Assembly (NCBI RefSeq): GCF_010499455.1
Contig: NZ_JAAGOH010000005.1
Coordinates: forward strand, 166,565-230,564
Source of the DNA: Ideonella livida
GTDB lineage: Bacteria > Pseudomonadota > Gammaproteobacteria > Burkholderiales > Burkholderiaceae_C
Length of the DNA stretch: 64,000 nucleotides
Reading direction: 5' to 3'
Part shown: piece after piece, positions 52,801 through 61,800 of the stretch
Numbering within the stretch: position 1 is the first letter of the stretch
How the letters are laid out: each line of letters opens with the position of its first letter
Made by a program: the position numbers and the translations under genes
Notes under the pieces: generated by a model
Database searches by the model: none
Seen by the model: only the letters and a program-made list of their open reading frames with translations
Told to the model about the DNA's origin: nothing

Positions 52801-55800
52801 TTGACGATGATGTCGTCGATGCCGTCCTTGTTCACGTCGCCCGCGTTGGCCACCCGCCAGCCGGCGTACTGGTCAATGCCGGAGCCCACCAGGTAGGCAC
52901 CGTCGTCGTAGGCAATGCTGAAGGCCGAGAGCTGCGGGGTCGGGTTGACCGGGGCCACCGTCATGCCCGGGGTGTAGAGCAGCTTGGCGCCGTTGGGGGC
53001 CTCGATCTGCGTGTAGGTCACGCCGTTGTAGACCACCGTGCTGACGTTGCCGCTCAGGTCGCCCCAGTCGCCCAGCAGGTCGATGGAGTCGCGGGTGATG
53101 TACTGGGAGCTGCCGTTGACCAGCTCGGTCGGGTAGCTGCCGGTCAGCGGGTCGTACCAGGCGCCGCGGGTGATGTCTCCCTTGACGACCAGGATGCCGT
53201 CGCCGTCGGTCATCTCCAGCAGCTTGTCCGGGGTCAGGATCAGCTTGTTGGACACATAGCTCAGCGCCGTGTCGTTGCTGCTGCTCAGGCTGGTGTTGTC
53301 GCGGGTAAGGTCGATTTCCTCGATGTTGGTCAGCGCGGTGGGCGACAGCAGCAGCGTGTTGATGCGCGTGATCTGGTTGTTGTAGCCCGAGAGCTGGAAG
53401 TACACCTTGTCGTAGCCGCGGCCGCCGTCCACCCCGGTGAAGGCCATGTTGCCCACACGCAGGATGTCGTCACCGTCGTTGGTGATGGCGCCGCCGTTGG
53501 TGGGCACGGTGGTGTCGTCGTTGCCGGTGGTGCCCATCTTGACCTGGGCGCCCAGCTCGTTGGTGATCTGCAGGGTCACCGTCTCCTGCACGCTGACGGT
53601 GGCGTCGCCCTTCTTGAAGATGTTGTAGATCTTGCCGTCGGCATCGCTCTCCAGGCCATCGGCCGTCCAGCCGCCGTAGAGCTTGAGCACGTCGCCCGCG
53701 TCGCCCTTGACCACCATGCGGCCGGTGTCGGACAGGGCCAGCACCGCCGGCTCGTCCAGCAGCACGGTCTGGTTGCCGTTGCCCCGCAGGTTGAGCACCT
53801 CGATGCCGTCGACCACGGTGCCGGCCACGGTGGTCAGGTCCACGTCGCCGGTGGCGGTGTTGGTGCCTGCACTGGTGTTGCTGGCGCCGCCGTCCGCGTC
53901 CACGGTGGTGATCTGCAGCTCGTCGGTGCCGGTGCCCCCGAACACGCGCAGGTCGGCCGCGTCGTAGGTGATGGTGTCGTTGCCGGCACCGCCGTAGATC
54001 AGGTCGGCCCCGGCGCCGCCGTGGATGCTGTCGTGGCCCGCACCGGCCTTGATCGCATCTTGGCCGCTGGTGCCGGTGAGCGTGTCATCGCCCGCGGTGC
54101 CCGCCGTCACGGCCTTTTGCACCACGCCGCCGGTCAGGGTCAGGGTGCTGGTGAGCGTGCCGTCGACGAAGACGATGTCGTTGGCGTCGCCACGGATCTC
54201 CAGTGTCGTGTCGGCGTTGGCGCCGGCCAGCTCGCGCAGGCTGGCCTCGTCCAGCACCACAAGGTTCTGGCCGGTGGTGTTCAGGTCCACCACCTCGAAG
54301 CCGCTCAGGTCCGGACGCAGGGCGCCGGTGGCCGGGCGGGCCGGCTCCTGCAGGTCGATCAACTGGCCATCGGCCACCACCTCCAACAGGTCGTTGCCGG
54401 CGCCGCCGTCCACGCCGCTGTCGGCCAGGTCAAAGCGCACGGTGTCGTCGCCGTTGCCCGCGTCGATCAGGTCGCTGCCGCCTGCGCCGTTGACCACGTC
54501 GTTGCCGTCACCGCCCAGCAGCTGGTCGCTGCCGGCCGAGCCGGTCAAGGTGTCGTCACCGGCGGTGCCGATGAGCTGGTCGCCCTTGACGATCTTCAGG
54601 CCGGCCAGCAGAGTGACCTGCGTGCCGTCGCTGGCGGTGCCCACGTACTTGTTGTAGGTGATGCCCGCCACCAGCTCGGAGCCACGGGCCTCCCAGCCGC
54701 TACCGGCCAGGCGCACCGAGTCGCCCGCGTCGCCGGTGACGATGAGGGTGTCGGTCTCACTGGAGATGGCCTGCACGTCGTCGGCATTGACCACCACCAC
54801 GTTGTCGCCGGTGCCGGTCAGGTCGATCTTCTCGATGCCGGTGATGAGGCTGTTGGCCACCTGGGTCAGGTCCACCGTCACGCCCGATCCGTTGATCTTC
54901 AGGGTGTCGGTGCCGGTGCCGCCGCTGATTTCCAGGTCGTCGGCGTCGTAGACCAGGGTGTCGTCGCCGGTGCCGGCGCGCAGGGTGTCGGCGCCTTCAC
55001 CGCCGTCCAGGCTGTCGCTGCCGGTGCTGCCGTCTTGCAGCTGCCGGCCGGCGCCGGAGAGCATGACGTCACGCACGCTGCTGCCGGTGAAGGTGATGCT
55101 GACCGGGATGTCCGCATCCACCACCACCGTGCTGCCCTCCAGCGTGTAGGTGGTGTAGCCACCGGCGGTGGCGCCCTGGGTCCAGTTGCCCTGCAGGGCC
55201 ACGGCGTCGCTGGCGTCGCCCTCCACGGTGACGCTGGCGTCGCCGTTGAGCGCGGCCACGTCGGCCGCGTTCAGGGTCAGCGTGGACGCCGGTGCGCCCT
55301 GCTTGAGGTCGATGACCTCGATGCTGGTGATCACGCCGTTGGTCAGCGCGGTCAGGTCCAGGTTGCCACTGCTGACTTCCAAGGTGTCGGTGCCGGTACC
55401 GCCGTCGATGACGGGGTCGTTGGCGTCAAATACCAAGGTGTCGTTGCCCGCGCCGCCGCGCAGGATGTCGTTGCCGGCGCCGCCGTCGATGGAGTCGGCA
55501 TCGTCCAGGCCACGGATCAGGTCGGCCGCACCGGTGCCCGCCAGTGTGTCCACGTTGTTGGTGCCGTCGATCACCGTGCCCACGCTCACCGCCGTCGGGA
55601 TGCGGATGGTGGCGGTGTCGGTGCCGTCGGTGGCGGTGTAAACGTTGTAGCCACCGCTGCTGGTCGGGCCGCTCCAGGTGCCCACCAGGTAGACGGTGTC
55701 GCCGCTGGTGCCGGCCACGGTCAGGGTGTCGCTCTCGGTGGAGAGCGCCAGCACCGTGGCCAGGTCCACCACCAGCGTGTTGTGGCCGGCCGGCGCGGTG

Positions 55801-58800
55801 GTCTTGCCGGTGATGTCGATGACCTCAATGCCCGAGATCGCCTGGGTGGTGGTGGTCAGGTCCAGGATCAGGCCGGAGGCGTCGCTGGCAAAGCCCAGGG
55901 TGTCGTTGCCGGTGCCGCCGTCGATGGAGGCGTCGCCCGCGTCGTAGGTGATGTAGTCATCACCCGCCTCGCCCTGCACGGTGTCGTTGCCGGCCCCGCC
56001 GGTCAGGGTGTCGTTGCCGCCACCACCTTGCACGGTGTCGTTGCCGCCACCACCGTTCAGGGTGTCGTCACCCGAGGTGCCCGAGACCAGGATGGACAGG
56101 GACATGGCCGGGTCCACCAGCACGGTCACGGTGTTGCCCGTGGCCGGGTCGGCCAGGGTCAGCTTGACGTACTGCTGGGTCGCGCCGCCCTCGTAGCTCA
56201 CCGGCTGGGTGCCGGCGGTGGTCCAGTTGCCCACCAGGGTGATCTGGTCGCCGGCGTCACCGTGGACCTTGAGCACGTCGCTGGTGTCGGACAGGGCCAT
56301 CACGTCGGCCAGGTCCAGCTTGAGGTTCTGGTTGCCGCTGCCGGTCAGGTCCAGGGCCTCGATGCCGGTGAAGCGGTTGTCGGCGATGCCGGTGAAGTCC
56401 ACCAGCGCCGTGGTCTGGATGGCCAGCACGTCGGCGCCGGCGCCGCCGTCGACCGAGGCGTCGGCCCCGTCGAACAGCAGCCAGTCGTCGCCATTGCCGC
56501 CCAGCAGGGTGTCGTTGCCGGCGCCACCGATCAGGCGGTTGGCGGCGTCACTGCCGGTGAGGCTGTCGTTGCCCGAGCCGGCGGTGATGTTCTCGAAGTT
56601 GCTCAGCTGGTCGGTGCCGCTGTCGGTGGAGCTGGCCGTGCCGGTGATCAGGTTGACCGTGAGGTCGCTGGTGTCGGCGCTGTAGTCCAGGGTGTCCACA
56701 CCGGAGTTGCCGTCGAGCACGTCGTTGCCGGCGCCGCCGATGACGGTGTCGTCACCGATGCCGGCGGCCACCTCGTCGTCGCCGCTGCCGGCGTCGATCA
56801 GGTCATTGCCGGCACCGCCGTTGGCGGTGTCGTCGCCGGCCCCCAGGCTGACGGTGTCCTGGCCGTCACCGGCCAGCACGCTGTCGTAGCCGTCGCCGGC
56901 GTTCAGGCTGTCGTGGCCGGCGCCGCCGTCCAGGGTGTCGTGTCCGGTGCCGCCGGTCAGGCTGTCGTCGCCCGTGCCGCCTTCCAGGCTGTCGTTGCCG
57001 GTGCCACCGTCCAGGGTGTCTTGGCCCGCACCGCCCAGCAGGGTGTCGTGGCCGGCGTCGCCGCTGGCGATGTCATCGCCCTCCCCGCTGTCGCCGTAGT
57101 CGTCGCCGCCACCGGCGTTGAAGGTGTCGTTGCCGCCGTTGCCTTCGTATTGATCGCCGCCGGTGCTGCCGTTGGTCAGCTCGCCGTCCTCGCCGGAGCG
57201 GAACAGGTAGCCCACCGAGACGCCCTGCTGCACCTTCACCGTGGTGGTGCCACCGGCCACGCTGTAGGCGTAGACGTCGTAGGTGACGCCGCCGAGGGTC
57301 TCGGTGCTGGTGGGGGTGGTGGGCCAGTTGGCGCCCACCAGGCGGACGATGTCGTCCGCGCCGCCCTGGATGACGAGCGTGCCGCTGGTGCCGCCGCCGG
57401 TCAGGGCGCGCACGTCGGCATCAGACAGCTTGACGAGCTGGCTGCCGCTGGCCGTGACGTCCAGGATTTCGAAGTTGGTGTAGACCTCGTCGCGGGTCAG
57501 GGTCAGGTCCAGGGTGCTGACCGAGGAGCCCACCACCAGGGTGTCGGTGCCGTCGCCGCCGTCGGCGGCGGCGTCGGAGTCGTCAAAGTAGACGGTGTCG
57601 TTGCCGGCACCGGCCAGGATGCTGTCCGCCCCCATGGCGCCTTCGATGACGTTGTCGCCCGCGCTGCCGATCAGGGTGTCGGCGCCGCCGGAGCCCACGA
57701 TGTTCTCGAAGTTGCTCAGCGTGTCGGTGCCGGCATCCGAGCTGCCCATGCCGCGGCTGGTGCCGGCGGCCACCGCCGTGCCGCTCACCGTCACCGCGGT
57801 GCTGCCCAGGTTGACCACCACCGGACCGGTGATGTCGTCGAGCAGCAGGGTGTCGGTGCCGTCGCCCCCGTCCAGGGTGTCGTTGCCCGTGCCGCCGCGC
57901 AGGCTGTCGTTGCCAGCGCCGCCGCTCACGCTGTCGGTGGACGCGCCGCCCCACAGCTCGTTGGCGCCGGTGTCACCGGTGAGGGTGTCCGCCCCGGTGC
58001 CGCCGCGCACGTTCTCGATGCCGGTCAAGGTGTCGTTGACCGTGCCGCCGATGCTCATCGTGCCCGTCACCAGGCTGATGGCCATGCCGCTGCTCTGGTC
58101 GGCAAAGTCGGCCAGGTCGGTGCCGTCGCCACCGGCCAGGGTGTCGTTGCCGGCGCCGCCGCGCAGGGTGTCGGCACCGCTGCCGCCGCTCAGGCTGTCG
58201 TGGCCGGCGCCGCCGTCCAGGCTGTCGGTGCCGGCGTTGCCCACCAGGGTGTCGTTGCCGCTGCTGCCGGTCACGCTGTCGTTGCCCGCGCCGCCGGTCA
58301 CGCCCTCAAAGTTGCTCAGGGTGTCGGTGCCGCCTTGGCCATCGCTGGCCGTGCCGGTGCCCAGGTTGACGTTCACGCCCTGGCTGCTGCTGTTGGCGCT
58401 GTAGTCGGCCACGTCGTTGCCGGCGCCGCCGTCCAGGGTGTCGCTGCCGGCACCGCCGGCCAGGGTGTCCGCACCGGCACTGCCCTCCAGACGGTTGGCA
58501 GCGCTGTCGCCGGTGATCAGGTCGTCCCCTGCCCCGCCCTTGACGCTCTCCAGGCCGGAGAGGGTGTCGGTGCCGCCACTGCCGTCGGTGGCGGTGCCGG
58601 TGGCCAGGTTCACGGTCACGGCGCTGGTCTCGGCGCTGTAGTCCGCGGTGTCGTTGCCCGCGCCACCTTGCAGGGTGTCGTTGCCGCCCCCGCCGGTCAG
58701 CACGTCATTGCCCGCACCGGCCAGCAGTGAATCGTGGCCCGCCCCGCCCAGCAAGGTGTCGGCGCCGTCGCCACCGTCCAGGGTGTCGTGGCCGGCACCG

Positions 58801-61800
58801 CCGTCCAGCAGGTTGAAGCTGCCGTCGCCGGTCAGGCTGTCGTCGTAGCCGCTGCCGGTCAGGTTCTCGACGTTGCTCAGGGTGTCGGTGCTGCCGCCGC
58901 CGTCGGTGGCGGTGCCGGTGGCCAGGCTGGCGGTGACCCCACCGGTGTCCTCGCTGTAGTCCACCGTGTCGATTTGGTTGCCGCCGTCCAGCACGTCGTT
59001 GCCGGCGCCGCCGCGCAGCTGGTCGTTGCCGTCGCCACCGCTGAGGGTGTCGTGGCCCGCCAGGCCGCGGATCAGGTCGCCCTGGGCGGTGCCGTTGAGC
59101 GCGTCGTCACTGCTGGTGCCGGTCACCAGCAGCTGGATGCCCATGGTGTTCTGCAGCTTGACGGTGACGGTGACACCGCCGCTGGTCATGGTGAAGACCT
59201 GGTAGGTGTTGGGCGTCTCAAAGACGTCGCTGCCGCGGGTCCAGCCGCCCACCAGGGTGACGGTGTCGTTGTAGTCGCCCAGCACGTAGAGGGTGTCGGT
59301 GGTGCTGGAGAGGTTGCGCACGCTGGTGTAGTCGAGCGTCAGGGCAGCGGCGCTGTTGCCGGTGAGGTCGATGATTTCCACATCGCTGACCACCGGGTTG
59401 ACCAAGGTGCTGAAGTCCACCGTGCCGCTGCGGATCTGCAGGGTGTCGGTGCCCGCACCGCCGGCGGCGATGCTGTCGGCGGCGTCAAACACCAGGGTGT
59501 CGTTGCCGTCGCCGCCATTCAGGCTGTCGTTGCCGGTGCCGCCGTCCAGGCTGTCGTTGCCCGCGCCACCCAGCAGGGTGTCGTGGCCCGCGCCGCCCAG
59601 CACGGTGTCGTGGCCAGCACCGCCGTCCACGGTGTCGTGGCCGTCGCCGCCGTCCACGCTGTCGTTGCCGGTGTCGTTGCCGTCACCGCCCACCACCGAG
59701 TCGTCGCCGGTGCCGCCCACGGCCGTGTCGTTGCCCGCACCGCCTTGCACGGTGTCGTTGCCAGCGCCGCCGTCCAGGCTGTCGTTGCCGGTGCCACCGT
59801 CCAGGCTGTCGTTGCCGTCACCACCTTGCAGGGTGTCGTCGTGGTTGCCGCCCAGCAGGGTGTCGTTGCCCAGGCCGCCGCTGACGCTGTCGTTGCCGTC
59901 GCCGCCGTCCAGGCTGTCGTGGCCGGTGTCGTTGGCGTCGCCACCGCTGAGGGTGTCGTTGCCGGCGCCGCCCAGGGCGGTGTCGTTGCCGGCACCACCG
60001 TCCAGGCTGTCATTGCCAGTGCCGCCGTCCAGGCTGTCGGCACCGTCGCCGCCGGCCAGGGTGTCGTCGCCGGTGTTGCCCAGCAGGGTGTCGTTGCCCA
60101 GGCCGCCGCTGACGCTGTCGTTGCCGTCGCCGCCGTCCAAGCTGTCGTGGCCGGTGTCGTTGGCATCGCCACCGGTCAGGGTGTCGTGGCCGGTGCCGCC
60201 CAGCACGGTGTCGTCGCCCGCGCCGCCGTCCACCACGTCGTTGTCGGTGCCGCCGCTCACGCTGTCGTTGCCCGCGCCGCCGCTCAGGGTGTCGTTGCCC
60301 GCGCCGCCGTCCACGGTGTCAGCACCTTCGCCACCCCCCAGGGTGTCGTCACCGGCTTCGCCGTAGACGGTGTCGTTGCCGGCACCGCCGTCCAGGGTGT
60401 CGTTGCCGTTGCCGCCCAGCACGCTGTCGTGGCCGGCGCCGCCGGCCACGCTGTCGTTGCCCATGCCGCCGTTGACGGTGTCGTCGCCGTCGCCGCCGTC
60501 CAGGGTGTCGTCGCTGGTGCTAGACCAGCCGTTCACGTCGTCGCCCTGCACGTTGTCGTTGCCGGCACCGCCTTGCACGGTGTCGTTGCCGGCACCGCCG
60601 TAGAGGGTGTCGCTGCCGTCACCGCCGTCCAAGCTGTCGGCGCTGTTATCGCTGTGGTCGCCGCCCACCAGGGAGTCGTTGCCGGCGCCACCGCGCAGGG
60701 TGTCGGCGCCCGCCGCCCCTTGCAGGGTGTCGTTGTCGGCACCGCCGTCCAGGCTGTCGTCACCGCTGCCGCCGTCCAGGCTGTCGTGGCCGGCCTCGCC
60801 CAGCACGGTGTCGTTGCCATTGGCACCCAGCAGGGTGTCGTGGCCGGCACCGCCGCTCAGGCTGTCGTTGCCGTCGCCGCCATCGGCATAGTCGTTGCCG
60901 GTGTCGTTGCCGTCGCCACCCACCAGGGTGTCGTGGCCGGTGCCGCCGTACAGCGTGTCGCTGCCCTGGCCGCCGCTGACGGTGTCGTCACCGGCATTGC
61001 CCTGCAGGTAGTCGTTGCCGGCGGCGCCGTCCACGTTGTCGTTGCCGGCACCACCGCTGAGGGTGTCGTTGTTGGCCGAGCCCACGACATCCAGGTAGGT
61101 GGTCACGGCCTGGGCCACGTTCAGGGTCAGGCCATTGCGGGTGTAGGTCTGGTAAGTCACACCGCCGTTGACCACGGTGCTGCCCTGGGTCCACAGGTCG
61201 GCCAGGGCCAGGCTGTCGCCGGCGTCACCGTGCACCCACAGAGTGCCGTTGGGGCCCGCCAGGGCACGCACGTCGGCCTCGGCCAGCTTGACCAGGTTGG
61301 CGCCGGTGGCACCGCTGGCGGCACGCAGGTCGATCTGCTCCAGGTTCACCACGCGGGTGTCGGCGATCTGGGTCAGGTCGAGCGTGGCGTCGGTGACGAT
61401 CAGGCGGTCATTGCCTGCACCGCCGTCCACCAGCACGTCGGCCGCGTCGTAGACCAGCACATCGTCGCCGTCGCCGGCGCTCACGCTGTCGGCCCCGGCG
61501 CCACCGTCCAGGGTGTCGCTGCCGGTGCCGCCGCTCAGGGTGTCGTCGCCGGTGCCGCCTTGCAGGCTGTCATCGCCTGCGCCGCCGTCCACCAGGTCGT
61601 CGCCGCTGCCGCCGTCGGCCGTGTCGTTGCCGTCGCCACCACGCAGGGTGTCGGCGCCGCCGGCGCCGCCGGTCAAGCTGTCGTTGCCCGCCGCACCGTC
61701 AATGCTGTCGGTGCCGGCACCGCCGCTCAGGGTGTCGTCACCGGCGCTGCCGGTCAGCTCCACCGCCACCAGCACGTTCGGGCTGACCAGCAGGGTCTTG

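Noticed and set aside
47436..58730. An open plus-strand frame of 3,764 codons opposite the RTX gene
   Set aside because: It is a shadow of the biased Gly/Asp/Asn-rich RTX codons read in antisense. Its translation is a monotonous Val/Ala/Gly/His mixture without domains, and the minus strand has a coherent protein with its export genes.
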